Shown piece by piece: positions 11,050 to 57,800 of a stretch of 64,000 nucleotides of DNA. The stretch spans positions 19,256,892-19,320,891 of the forward strand of contig OY741282.1 in the NCBI GenBank assembly GCA_963514095.1, written 5' to 3'. A program made the position numbers and the translations under genes. This DNA comes from Eutrigla gurnardus. Taxonomy: Eukaryota; Chordata; Actinopteri; Perciformes; Triglidae. The stretch's first letter is position 1; each line of letters opens with the position of its first letter. A model generated the notes under the pieces. It saw nothing but the letters and a program-made list of their open reading frames with translations. It had not been told where the DNA came from and searched no databases.

Positions 11050-14000
11050 ATGAGCACCGATGCAGAGACGGCAGCCTCCACCAAAGCCACCCCGGAGGAC
11101 GATGGCATGACCTGGTGGTACCGATGGCTCTGCAAAATAGCTGGAGTTTTGGGAGGAATATGTAAGTAACGCCAGTCGCCAAAGTCCATTTCTCTTTGTG
11201 AGCAAACAAACGGGCGGAGATCACGTTTAATCCTGCCGTAGCTGCGTGTGCACAGTAAACTAATATGCTGCTGTGTAGCTGACATTTAAGTTTGTGCTGT
11301 TTTAATGTGGCAAGCTTTTTTATTGCCCTGTCAGCATACTTTTTACACGGTTTGCGTGTTCTCATCTGCATTAATACGAGGGACATGACAGGGCACATTA
11401 CTGTTTAGAAGCCCGTGTTGTGATTGTGTGTAAACATAATTCCAGTCGCTCAGCTACGCCAGACAAAAGCTTTGTCACAGCCTATTGTCCCCTCCCTGCA
11501 GCAGCTGCCGCTGGGCACCGCCTGTTTGCATGGCTTGCTTGTAATTTATCACAGCTATATGATAAGAACAGCAGGTATGTTTGAAGTCAGAAGTGATTTT
11601 TTTTTTTTTTGCTGGCTTTGCAGTTTTTCCAGCAGCATTGCACCCCCCTCCCTCCCCTCTCTCTCCTTCACAGTGACACCAGAGTCATGGTGCCTGTATC
11701 ACATTAACCAGCTGGGGCTCTGCATATTCAATGGGCTCTGTATTATTGAGTAGGCTGGATGGTCTGACGGAGCACGTTGTTCTTCTGTTTGTGACACTGT
11801 AGGCACTCTGGCCTGACAGGTCACACAGCAAGCGTCATTATCTTCTGTCTCGCTGTGGATTCGCAGCCTGAATCTGCTCTCAAATACTAAAAATCACAAT
11901 TGGTACATGTTTGATTAATTTACCATTTTGGTTGAATGCCAAACAACATGTGCCCCGTTATAAATACACAGAAATGAGAATGAATAGACATTTGTTAATA
12001 CAGAAATGTCTGTGTCTTATTGTGAAACAAAAGGGAAATGTCAATGGTGTGACATCTATTTCCCTTCTCTTTAGTGAAAGAAACACTTTTCTGGTGTTGA
12101 TTGAGGAGGTGTGATCACAGATCTTTCTCATGTTTTACATTTTTGACCTGTTACAGCAGGAAAGTGAACCAATAGAAATTAATCAGCAAATCGTCATCTT
12201 TTTTTTCACACAGTAGCTCCAAATATACACAGGTTTCAGCTTGTATTTAAATATTCAGTCGTCTTCAACAGGTTTGGACGTTTGATTGAACAAAACAAAC
12301 CATTTCATTTCACCTGGGACTCTGGGAAACTGGTGTTGTTGGTGTGCTCGCTCACCATTTTCTGATGTTTCACTGACTGAAAAAATGAATCAAGAAAGTA
12401 ATTACCGGATTAATTGATAAGGAAAAAAAAGTTAACCCCAAAGCTGACATGCCCTCATTTGTGTTTATATTTAGAATAAGCCATAAACCTTTTCATTCTA
12501 GGAATGACATTTTAGGTTGATGTAGGCCAACTCGTGAACTTGTTCTGTTAATTGCTTTAGCTGACACATTTCTTCCATGTGTAATGTTCCACACATTATT
12601 TCAGAGCTTACCAAAATTCCTGCATGTAGAACATGTCAACTTGAATTTTTAGCAATTTATTGACAGTAGATTAATCCGGCATTGTATTTAGGCAGTCTCC
12701 ATTGGATCTGTGTGTGGGGGGCATGGTGAAATAATAATCTTTTAACAGATATCATAGCCGTGGTAACAGATGGAAAATGTTCAGATTATCAGTAAAGAAA
12801 TCTTGTGCATGGAAAATGTAGCTTTGATATTTTTTAACACTGTGGTAATTAGTGTTTCAAATTAGCTCCAGCTTTTACATCGAGATGTAAGCGCTAGATC
12901 TCAGTGTTTGTCAGGTGTTTCTAACGGGTTTTAAATATATAAGGCAGTCATGTGCTGCTCTTCAAAGACATGCCTGTGTGTTAGTTTGTTCTGCATTCGT
13001 ATCCACATACTGTACATGCTCCATGTGTTCTGCATTTCTGATTTTCATGGATGTAGAAAACAGGAGTTACTGAACCGGATCTCTTTACAGCCACATCCAC
13101 AACTATAAGATCTATTCTCCCCTTTCAACATTACAAGTAATGGCCAGGCCTTTTATGTTTTCACTGTCACTCACTTGACTTATCTTAATAAATACCTGTC
13201 TACTTTGTTGTTTGTCTTGCAGCCTGTGCTGTCGCAGGAGTGTGGAACTGTGTCACTGTGAACCCTTTAAACATTGCTGCTGGAGTATGGATGGTGTAAG
13301 TCTAACACTCATTACACACACCCATGTGGGATCATCACGTTTATTGGGTAGAATCCATAAATTAGCTCATTCACATTCCATAGGCCAGAGAGAAAAAAAC
13401 AATATACTATAAAACGACTTATACGAGGCTGTGAACGTGAACGTTGTTTCAGCCTGATAAACATTTAATCTGTTGAATAGAACAAAACTTTGATTGTTCT
13501 GCAGTTTGTGTCACTGAACGGAGACGTGAGCAGATTCTTTTTACGTTTTGTATACAAACCATCTTAAAGAGCTTTACTGTGCATATTTAAAGTGTTTGTA
13601 ATATTTCATACATTATGCAGTAGTTTTACATGCATACAGTGTTGTCGTACATTGATAGTGAGCAGTCGTTTCATGGAGCTCTCTGGCCACACCTACTGCT
13701 CGAATGACGGAGGTGTGGAGGAATCCTTGACATGGACGTGCCGAGCCAAAGACTGTGTTTAGTTGTTTGAAGTTTTGAGTTCGAGGGCATGACATAGGAG
13801 AGCCAACTGCAGTTTATTTGTCTTCCTGTCTGAACACATTTTGTTTTGAAAGTGTAGCTTCAACGCTCAATAGAAATATAGAGTGATTTATAAACATTAC
13901 AATAAAGACTTTACACCAGATCACAGATAAAATGAGCCTTTTAGAGCTGAAATGATTGGTTGACTAATCGATTAGTCGAACTTGCAGGTTCTCTAATTTT

Positions 14001-15169
14001 TTGGGGGTTTCGATTTTTGTTCATCGAACAAAACAAGACATTTGAAGATGTCTCTTTGGGAAATTAAGAAATTAATCCATAATTAAAATAGCTAGTTGCA
14101 GTCCAGTCCACTAATCAGCTCACTGAAGAACCTTTCATGCTGCACTAGTGCTCCAGTCCAACTCCAATACCTTGAACGATGACAGCATAGTGGGTCTTTT
14201 ATACTCAGCCTCCAGACTGGAGTTGTATTAGAGATGGATAAGATAATTCACTGCTGTGTTTGTGTCCCCGTTTCTCCCGCTTTTCTCAAGGTTGAACGCC
14301 TTCGTGCTGTTCCTGTGTGAAGTCCCGTTCTGTTGCCAGTTCATAGAGTTTGCTAATGCGATAGCAGCCCGTGCAGACAAATTAAAGCCTTGGCAGAAAG
14401 CCCTCTTCTACTGTGGGTGAGAACAACTGTGCATTGTACCCCGTCATGTCAGCGGAGGCTGGAGTTCACTTCAGGTTTTGGAATGTGAATTTCTGGTGGT
14501 TAATAACATTGCATTATCTATTTTATTACCTCATATCTGCAGCATGTCCTTAATATGACTTACTGACTTTTTGTTTGTGTCCCTGTGGTTAATTTTTTCA
14601 GGATGGCTCTGTTTCCCGTATTCTTAAGTTTTTCCATCACGACCTTGTTCGGGAACGGCATCGCCTTCGCTACAGGAGTTCTGTACGGCCTCGCGTCTTT
14701 GGGCAAAAAGTAAGACGTCCGTTAAAAGCCTACAAAAACTATTTCATATAACACGATTTATATTCAGTATCTGTTTGACTGAAAGCCGTGTACATCTCTT
14801 GATGTCTAACACAGAATAATATTCCTCTAAACGGTCATTAAGCTTTCATTAAACGCTGCATTCCACATTATAATAACTTAATATGATTTTTATTTTCTTC
14901 TAACAATCCCAATGAGCCTCGTTTTTTTTATGCAAACGCATCTGACAAGGTGAGCCGTGTAATAACAATTAACACTGTCATCCTCCGCTGTCACACCCGC
15001 TTTCTCTTTGTTTCTACCCACCGTTTTATTACCCCCTCCCTCCCTCCCGCGTCCTGTCTTCCTTTCTTTGTCTCTCAGGGGAGACGCGGTGACTTATGCC
15101 AGACTGCAGCATCAGAAACAGGGGGATGAAGAGAGGGTGACGGAAACGGCAAACGGGGCTCCGGAGTGA
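11050..15169 (+). CDS. cacfd1: Calcium channel flower domain-containing protein 1
   Basis: Five coding exons: 11050-11161, 13223-13295, 14291-14416, 14602-14709, 15079-15169 (TGA 15167-15169), all GT-AG, giving 169 aa (human about 172). The protein begins MSTDAETAASTK and contains MTWWYRWLCKIAGVLGG, NPLNIAAGVWMV, CEVPFCCQFIEFANAIA, WQKALFYCGMALFP, GNGIAFATGVLYGLASLGKK and a tail with GDAVTYARLQ. Four hydrophobic segments fit the four-pass Flower topology. The Glu in CEVPF corresponds to the acidic residue proposed as the Ca2+ selectivity filter in Drosophila Flower (E79). Flower proteins sit on synaptic and secretory vesicles, couple Ca2+ to endocytosis, and act as fitness marks in cell competition. 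The start is well supported because the N-terminus aligns in length with human and the next upstream frame is noncoding. The gene begins about 1.2 kb after the ptcd2 poly(A) signal. Confidence 0.96.
11162..13222 (+). other. cacfd1 intron 1
   Basis: A 2.06 kb intron with donor GTAAGT and a pyrimidine-rich acceptor TTGTCTTGCAG. No nested exon was seen. It carries a degenerate copy of the ATTAATCGAT-type dispersed repeat (about 12270-12425). Confidence 0.8.
12270..12425 (-). repeat. Dispersed teleost repeat (AACAAAACAA / ATTAATCGAT family), copy A
   Basis: GATTGAACAAAACAAACCAT, GGGACTCTGGGAAACTGGTG, ATTTTCTGATGTTTCACTGA and a terminal GGATTAATTGATAA resemble other window copies near 13944, 30849 and 36025. 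Diverged, so the boundaries are approximate. Confidence 0.5.
13944..14092 (-). repeat. Dispersed teleost repeat, copy B
   Basis: Contains GACTAATCGATTAGTCGA and GAACAAAACAAGACATTTGA. The latter with the following GATGTCTCTTTGGG is the reverse complement of the core of copy C (CCCAGAGTCCAAAGAGATGC and TTGTCTTGTTTTGTCC), so B and C are inverted copies of one family. Lies in cacfd1 intron 2 (13296-14290), which otherwise holds nothing recognisable. Confidence 0.65.
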
Positions 15170-17025
15170 AGCATCTGCATCTCCTCTTCCTCTCTTTCCT
15201 TCGGTTCTTACGGCCCTCCATCCCTCCTCTTACACGGTCCTTTCCTCCTCCCCACTACATGATTACGATACTGAGTTTATTTATTTCCTCAAACTGCTGC
15301 ATTCTCGTTCTGACCTAATAGTATCAAAACACACCGTTGCATTTTGGTACCTGGCGTGTAAATGGGAATCGAACATTGCGACTCCATTCCTTAAATTGTG
15401 AGTTTTGTTTTTATGGTCTTACTTATGGGTTTTATTTATTTGTTATTGTTTGTTTCCCCGTTTGTCGCCGCTGTCAGTTGTAAAAAACCCCCGTTTCTGC
15501 AGGGAAAATGTGAGGTGTGTGTTTGTAGCCCCAAGAGCCTTTCAGGAAATCCCAGTAGAAATGAATGTGATTGTAAAAAGTAGATAATTGACTTCAGGTT
15601 TTTCCACTGTTTCAGAGTTGTTTCACTCAGAGAGCTGGGTTTAAGATAATGATGATAAAAAGGTTCAGACTGGTTTTGGCAGCACGCCCAAATAATGATA
15701 TCGGCTTTAACTTCATTATCTTCGCAAATTTGTGGGCAGTTTCCGAAGCCGGTTGAGTGAACTCTGTATTTAATTAGTAGAAGCTACTTTAAGCAGTGAA
15801 TGTAGATGATCAAATCAACCAGGGTATCAGGGAAAACTAGCATTACAAAAGCTCTTTCTATTTTAGGATCTTAATGAACTTTCTAAATGATATTTATTGA
15901 CTTTTTCCAAATCATTAGGGCTGTTTATTTTCCCATATTTTAATCCCTGTATGGACCTTCATTGGAAAACAATGAGAAACGAGTGATTATGGTATTGTTA
16001 CATCACAGAATTCATCCCAAAACAAAACTCTGAATTGCAGCTAGAATGATATTCAAACATACAACGGCATTAGTTTAACATTGGGAATGTATCTGGTATA
16101 CCCAAAGATAAGGACAGTTTATGCTTTTCATATATCATTTTTTTTTTATCAGTTGGTTTAAGCTCAGCTGAGGCATTCCTGTACTAAACGTCTGGTAGCA
16201 TGGACTCTGGGTAAAAAGGGCATTTCATTAAAAGCTTTCGCTGCACGTGTCGGCTCGTTTACGTGTGGGGAAAAAAACGTGAAGGTGCGCTTAATTTGTC
16301 CTCCTTTTTTTAATTTTTGGTTATTTTAGAATCTCCTACTGAATATCCGATGTGTTTCTTATGAGTCTTAATTAGTTCACGTCTACCAAAACCCATCAAA
16401 AACTCAATGAGGGGGAATGTCTTGATTCAGGGGATGAATCGGTCTGTATCCCACACAGTCACCAGAGCCATCGTTTGCCTTCATCACTCAAATGAGGTAT
16501 GCAGTGCTCTGCCGTGTACGCATTTGTGTTTGTGTTGTTTGTGTTGCCTTGCCTCTGATGTGTCATGGGTAATAAGGATGATTTGGGATTAACTGTTCAC
16601 GCGTACCTCTTATAGCCGTCTCTCCATCCTGAATGCGTTACTGGCTGGTCAGTGACATTCACACGTTACCACCAGCTCTCAGGTGTCATACTTAACAACA
16701 TACAGCATTCAGATAATAACACAGAGTTCACCCGGATCATAGACTTGATTTGTGCCGACGGAAAAACACGTGGCATTTATGTAAAACATGTACAACCAGC
16801 TTTACAAGTACTTCATATGCACCAGCAGTATGACACTACACACTCTTACACTACAGTTTTAATAACGTGAAACGTGTGAAATGCTAATTTTATTGTCCAC
16901 AGCCATCCGTCCAGTTTTTATTTTATTGCAGGGACATGAATCCAGGATTTATCTCCAGGGTGTTGAGTGCACATTTGGCTGTAAGAGATACGTGTATATT
17001 AAATGTGTGTTGTGGTGTGAATCCC
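15170..17025 (+). other. cacfd1: Probable cacfd1 3'UTR
   Basis: About 1.85 kb without a credible coding frame. It contains AU-rich elements (TTTATTTATTT at 15276-15286 and a similar run near 15430) that could affect mRNA stability. It ends near ATTAAA at 16998-17003, which is followed directly by TGTGTGTTGTGGTGTG, a strong GU-rich element. The UTR length is inferred from this signal. Confidence 0.5.
16998..17003 (+). terminator. cacfd1: Candidate polyadenylation signal of cacfd1
   Basis: ATTAAA, the common variant hexamer, with TGTGTGTTGTGGTGTG immediately downstream. A second ATTAAA at 17047-17052 also has GT-rich sequence after it. No AATAAA was found between the stop and these sites. Confidence 0.5.
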
Positions 17026-19012
17026 GATCCTGTTATCAATTAGTGAATTAAAACAAACTTGCTACTACTGTCGTGGTCTGGGCTCGTTATGAGTTGTGTG
17101 GCAGCGAGCGCAGCCAGATTGGCTCAGGTTTGTGTTTAGCTTTTATTATATATTTGATGGAGCCTTTCTCTACTTCGGTATTTGATTTAAGTAGTGAAAA
17201 TAGGCTACTTCATTAAAACCAGTAACTTACTAACTTTAGTCTTGGTTTGATCTATGCTGGAACACTCATCACTGCCAGCTCTGTGGCTAAAACCGAAGAG
17301 GACGACGTGAAAACAACATCTTTACAAAGATAAAATAATAATAATTGGCCCTTCAGATTGGTGGACCTGATTGGCATTTAAATTGGAATAACATTGAAGT
17401 GTTTTCCTCTATCAGACAGGAGGAGGAGGCCTCTAATTAAACACTCTTCAGTGTGATATTATTCAAATAGGTACAAGTGTGGTGATGCAAAGTGGAAGCT
17501 TCAAATATAAGGAATAATTCTTCAGGTAAAACTGATGCCAACATTGAAGAAAACCCTATTTTTGAGCGGAGGGTTTAAAACCAGTCATGATGTGTGATTT
17601 TGGTGTCTTTTGTCTGTTTGTCTTTGAAAACTCACACATCAAAGTGAACTAGATCTCTTTTACAGCCTATAAATACCACTAATTGGCATCCAACCCAAAG
17701 TGACCCATGGTGTTTGTAATGTGATGAAGCTACTTCAGAGGCAGATCTTTATTTAATGAGATTATTATTCCGTCCTCTGTCCGTACACGTCGCACTGATC
17801 GTGACATGAATGGCACTTAGACTGGGACCTGTGATTACTGGAACTGGATTCCTATTGGAGCGAATAGCCTTGAAGATTCATAGAAGCATTTAATTTATTT
17901 GTGTTTGTTCAGAGGCAGCGCTCATATGAATTCAAATCAAATTGATTACTTTTGTTCAGAAGACTAATCTAAAATTCACCTCAAATACCTTTCTCAGGGT
18001 GTAAACTCCACGAAGGAACTGTGCTTTTTGATGAATTTGAATTATATTTAATTCCTTTACTGATATCGTACAAAATCCAAACACTTCACAGGTCTCCTCA
18101 CAATCTTCTTAAAGGTTTATACTTCTGGGTGTCAAGAATATTCTTTCAGTTTTTCCCTCTTTAACACATGATCAAAGAACAACATCTGAAAGTGGATTTC
18201 AGGGTGAGAGCGCTGAGGAATTCTTCCTAAAGTGTCAGACTGTGTTATTCCTTTAAAAACGTCAAAGCGATTCTTTTGAAAACAAGCAAATTAACCAGTT
18301 AATTATTGAACCCTTGAATATAGAAATCAATTTATTTAAGTATTTCCATGAAATGTGCTGCCAAATGTGAAAATTGTCTGATCTGATATTCTTTGGGTTC
18401 TGTATGTTTTTCCTGAACTCAACCCAATGCTTATCTTTGAGACTCATATGTGGATATGAGGTTATTATAGTTTGATTCATCGATCAAGTTAATGATCACC
18501 ACCTCTTTAATAATGCTCATGAGGCATCTTCTCTCACCTGTAAAGCTTCTAAAAAGATTAGGACTTAGTTGCCTCTTCCTCATATTAATAGACTTAATTA
18601 ATTTGATTGGAAAGGATTATTCCATATAAGTCCATCTGCTGAATCTGATATCTATTAATCTTAAAACACTAAATCACTGAGCAAACAACAGGGGGCGCCA
18701 TTGTATTGTTTCAACAATATGTCTTAGCTTTAATTAAACATTTAACCTAGTAGTTAATTAATTGTGTGATATTTTACCACTAGTAGCAGTACAAAGAGAG
18801 GAAATCTTTTTATGGGACTCGAACCTGTGATGCTCCACCGTTGCAGGCATATAGGTTTGATGTTAATGTGACACAAGCATGCAGAGAATCAACACTCCAT
18901 CATTTCAACTTCCTCCTGCACTCATAAAAAGCATTTGTCATTGAGGGAACGCCGGCTGTTTAGTGGCTGGACGCTCGTTATCTAATTCACTGCGGCTGCT
19001 GTGGAGGGGGGA

Positions 19013-19033
19013 GGGGGGGGGGGGGGGGGGGGG
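19013..19033 (+). repeat. Poly-G tract
   Basis: 21 uninterrupted G, preceded by shorter G runs. Could form a G-quadruplex; also a likely sequencing and assembly weak point. Confidence 0.85.
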
Positions 19034-19410
19034 ACGCCAAGGACGATGAAAATGACCATATGAGGTTGGTGCAATAAATCTCAGTCATTTGATCAGCGCC
19101 TTGACTCTCTGCTGCAGTCACGAAGGGTAAAATGCAACTTGAAAGATGGCTTTTATATTCATAAAAAATAGCCTCGGGCTCGTGGCCTACAGTAGAATCC
19201 CTGCATGATGCAAGAAGAGCCGCGTAGCCTCGATCTGGAGAGGAGAGACAAGTCAGGGAATGTCACATGACATGACCCAGAATGACCTCTGTCACTATTA
19301 CATCATGAAAGGTGATGATGGTTGGTCACGGTGGAGTTTAAATTGCTGTATGTGGGTTAAAAAATACAATGTATTCCCTTTGAATGCAGTGAGGTAGAAA
19401 TGATGAATAT

Positions 19411-19500
19411 CTTTCTCAAAATAATGAGAAACTTTCTCAAATTACTTACTTGGTACCTCAAAATAATGAGTTAGTATAGAATGCCATTATTTTGAGAAAG
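19411..19500. repeat. Short palindromic MITE-like element
   Basis: The first 15 bases, CTTTCTCAAAATAAT, are the exact reverse complement of the last 15 (ATTATTTTGAGAAAG). Internal CTCAAAATAATGAG repeats the motif. I recognise this CTCAAAATAATGAG type as a frequent fish repeat. Confidence 0.65.
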
Positions 19501-19599
19501 TGTGTATTTTTTCTGACAGTTTGGGCTTCCATACACCAAACTGTGAGTAAATGTATCACCGGATTAAATACTCCCCCCCAGAGTAAACCCACCTCGGGC

Positions 19600-20215
19600 T
19601 CCTGAAGGGAATCAAACGTCACTAACGAACTTCTGCGTGCTTCCCTCCCCGGCTCCGGGTTGCATCACGCCGGGGAACTTTGCTCCAATGAGGGGCTCGC
19701 TTTGCGGAGGGAGGGAGGGAGGGAGGGAGGCGGGGGAGAGAGAGAGAGGCGGGTGCAGCGTTGCTTGCCCACCAAACAGGACGGGATTCAAAAAAAAAAA
19801 AAAAAAAGGAAAACTACCCACAGAGAGCAACATCACCTGCGGAGAGGAAACACCCTCCCTCGGCGGGTTTGGGAACACACGCTCCGCCACGCTGTTGTGT
19901 TGTTGTTGTTGTTTTTCCTACGAGGAGCGAAGGTGGAAGGAAATCCTCCAGAGTCCTCCTCGGTGTCACAGGACGAAGGGGGCGCCCGGAGGACGGTGGT
20001 GGAGGTGGGTGGTGGTGGTGGTGGAGGGGGGGAGGTTAGACCTCGTTGGAGCAACAACAATGGACTGCGTCCCCGCCGGGAACTCACTCTTCCTGGAGCC
20101 GAGCTGGAGTTACACGCGCGCGGGAACGTAGCGTTCCGAGTGCCCACGCGACGTTTATCCCGTTCGGTTGTTGAACGGTGCGCGAGCGCGTCGTCAGCCG
20201 GAACCCGCCACCGCG
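19600..20215 (+). promoter_or_regulatory. GC-rich promoter and 5' leader of the nos1ap-like gene
   Basis: GC- and CpG-rich sequence surrounding the first coding exon, unlike the AT-rich flanks, fitting a CpG-island promoter. It contains a (GGGA)n tract (19709-19736) with G-quadruplex potential, an A17-18 run (about 19790-19807) and GGT repeats (19994-20035). A uORF lies at 20060-20131. The transcription start is not determined. Confidence 0.55.
20060..20131 (+). promoter_or_regulatory. Upstream ORF in the nos1ap-like leader
   Basis: ATG at 20060 in strong context (ACAATGG, A at -3, G at +4) opens a 23-codon frame beginning MDCVPAGNSL and ending TAG at 20131, 84 nt before the main ATG. If it is in the mRNA, it should reduce initiation at the main start or make it depend on reinitiation. 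Confidence 0.45.
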
Positions 20216-54761
<34,546 letters not shown>

Positions 54762-54890
54762 GAGGACCCCCGGAGACCTTTCCCACTGTCCTCCAATCAG
54801 CTCTTAATGCAATACTCACCATCAGACCCTCTATGTACACAGGACAGACACCACTCACCGGAATAAATAATCTATTGTATAAAGGATCAG
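54762..54890 (+). other. Probable 3'UTR of the nos1ap-like gene
   Basis: Short untranslated tail ending after AATAAA at 54862-54867. Weak GU content follows, so longer 3'UTRs using later signals are possible. Confidence 0.45.
54862..54867 (+). terminator. Candidate polyadenylation signal of the nos1ap-like gene
   Basis: AATAAA 101 nt after the stop, followed by TCTATTGTATAAAGG. It is the first canonical hexamer after the CDS. Confidence 0.45.
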
Positions 54891-57800
54891 CCGATGGACA
54901 GATTTTAGTATTTTTGTAATGAAATGATCTGACTTACTCGTTAGTGACTAGAATGTTAAGCAGAATACATGTAGCAATTCTTGCACTGTTAAGGTCACAC
55001 ACATGCGTTAGCGTAGAATTCAACCAACATGAGGGAACACATTTTTATTTTTGCTAGTAGTCGACCTTAAAACTTTATTTTGTACGATGCTTCGCTGCGG
55101 TGCATTGTGGGAAATGTCATTTTTCTGCAGGTGAGGTGTGATGACGGTGATGTTGGGAGGAGCCTCGTCTCCTGTGGTGCACCTGACCGGAGGATGGGTG
55201 GGAGAAAAGAATCAGAAAGTTGGATAAATGGGTAAAAAATAAGGGAGGACAGAAGTGAGCAGATTATAGTTTTGGTTTATGCACATCCATGTGTGGTTGT
55301 GTCGTTTCATGATTATCAGAATTAAGTGTTTGGTGCTCTTGAGCTTTAAAGCAGCGCTGGAAGAAATGAAGTGAAATATCCGGATGGATTTTGTTTGGTT
55401 TATTGCCCTGCTCCCGTATGCAGCCTGGTCGTAATCCTTCCAAAAACCTTGACTTTTAAGATATTTTAGCACAGGAAGAAAGCAAAAAAAAAGCCAGCCA
55501 ACAGCCTTGAAAGCTTTGCTTTGCACCTGTCTGAGTGGGGATTGTGTTGTGAAATGAACTCTCAGACTGAGTGGGAAGATAATTGGGGGAATCACAGAAG
55601 ACCTTGGAGAAAGACAGCTTGGCAGGTGGATTTTCTCTGTTTCCACCTCTCACTTTGAGAAATCCTGAATCACCAGCAAATCTGCTTTTTATATAGAGAG
55701 AAAGAGCTACAACTATTGGTTAATTAACCAATTAGGCCATCAAATTGATGAATAGTAAGTCAAACGTACAGAAATATGTATCCAGCTTCTCAAATGTGAC
55801 TATTTGGAGAATATTTGCTTGTTTTTTCAGATCTTCCCTGAATAACGATGAAGATTATGGCATGTAGCTGTTAACTTTACCGCGTTATAGTATAGTAGTG
55901 CCTACCTTGGACAGGTAGACGTGATATCAAACGGATGTGAGAGGAAAAAAGAGGTGTGATGGTTTAAAGGTGCAGGTGTTAAAATATCCGACACAGAAAC
56001 GAGGCTTTTCTCAACATCACACGTGGCAGGAAGCTCTGAAAAGCAATAACACGTGGAAGAAAAACATATAATAAAGAGGAATAGTTGGAGAACTTAAGGA
56101 GGTACTTGTGTGTTTTTTTTTATATCCAGAGTATGTCATTATATGCTGAAAACCACAATCTTCTAGGATAAAGACAAAATTGCCCATGTATGTATTCATA
56201 TGAATCTTCTTTTCATTTCCTGCTAAAATCACCAGTGATTGCATGTCTGTGTTCATACGTGTCTTCTATGTCATTTCCATAACTGCAGCACGTGAACATA
56301 ATTGTATCCGCTGTGGGGAAGAAAGCATCCACATGTTGAAGGCGAGGCAGCTCACAGCTGGATCAAACCATGGGATAACGATGGTCGGCTTGGGTTTAAA
56401 TGGGAACCTGCTCTCCTCCTCCTCTCCTCCTCCTCCTCACATCTCCGAACACTCGCAACCGGCATTCATAATTCATGTCTCTCAGACCCACACGTGGAAC
56501 GTTTTCAAACCTCTTAGAGACTTTCTGTCACTTCCTCTGCTCCCGAGGTGCCACTTCTTCTTCTTCTTCTTCGTCTCTAGTCCCCGAGCATTAAAAGCTC
56601 AGCTCGGCGTACGCCAGAGCAGGCAGCAGGTGACTGACAGGCTTAATGTGTTCAGGGCGTCGGCGGGATGCAGTAATGAGAATGGAAGCGATAGGAAATC
56701 CTTCAGCTCGGAGGCGTGAGAGTCATTATTTCCCCTGCAGCGCTCTAATCTCAGGAGTGCAAACATGGCCCCCCCCCCCGGTTCAGGCTAAACGCCTGGA
56801 GAAGTGTGTGTGTGTGTTTTATGTTTCATGTGTGGCACAGCAGCCTCCAACTAAGAATTCCCCAACTGGCTGAGTCAATAATGCAGGATGTCTGAGCAGC
56901 TCGGGGTATCTGATCCAGTTCAATAGCAGACTGCGACTGATCTGGGATCAATCCCACGTTACCTGCACAGATCTCAGCTTGATGCAGACCGTTGGTTAAC
57001 CTTGGCTCTTGGCTTTACATACTTAAAGTAGACGTAGTCCAGCCTTCATGTGCTCATTAAATGCTGCTGAAAGGTCGTTAGTCTTTGTGTAGACGGGAGC
57101 GAGGCCGGCGATCAAAGCTTAGTGTGAAGCTGGTGATCACAGACGCGTGTGGCTGCTCATTTTAATAGCTGCTGGTGGAAATCAAGATAACACGGCTTTC
57201 TTGTTGCTTTAAGAGATTTTTTAAATCATTAAAAAAATGCCTGAGCTCTTATTTATAATATAATAATCCTAATAATACGCTCAGGTTTTTTTACTGTTAT
57301 TTACAACAACAAAAAATTGGGTGAATTTAAAATGTTATTTAAAAAAATAACTTTTGACTTTTAAGACTAGATTTAGCAACCTCACCCTTGTGAAAAAAAA
57401 GTCATAATTTTGGCTAAAATTTTGCGGAAAAAAGGTCAGTCAACAAAATTCATAGACTGTCAAAATCTGCTTAAAAACTCATCAAAACAAATGGTATTGT
57501 ATCCTTGTTTAATTTCTATGGCATAATATTTGATCTGGGTGTTAACGGTCACTATTCACCACATTTGAATTACAATTTTCTTCTAGTTTCTATGTTAATG
57601 TCTGACACTTGGGAACGTTTATTCCTGCATTGTTTAGTTTGGGTTTCCCGGTATGTTAAACCAAAACACAAAGGCTTCAGACCTCTGAGCATCCCTCTGT
57701 GGCTCCGCCTCCTCTAGAAGCCTGACTCACACAATGTCATGGCTTTATTAGGAAGACGGTCATCTCGGACGTATGTAAACATCGGTGTCAGGCAGAATAA

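Larger units (their letters stand above)
17026..19600. other. cacfd1 to nos1ap-like intergenic region
   Basis: AT-rich, with no coding exon recognised. Contains a G21 run (19013-19033), a palindromic repeat element (19411-19500) and, near 18810-18850, a minus-strand GGTTCGAGTCC resembling a pol III B box without a full tRNA fold. Confidence 0.6.

Noticed and set aside
18805..18860. tRNA-like segment on the minus strand (GGTTCGAGTCC B-box match)
   Set aside because: The T-stem does not pair well, and no A box or acceptor stem was found; at best a decayed tRNA-derived SINE.
20168..20215. Upstream in-frame extension of the nos1ap-like protein
   Set aside because: The frame opens with TTG, not ATG. 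The ATG at 20216 aligns with the start of mammalian NOS1AP and has a purine at -3.
55212..55646. 144-codon minus-strand frame downstream of the nos1ap-like gene
   Set aside because: No conserved motif, and it lies in AT-rich intergenic sequence with no flanking exons.
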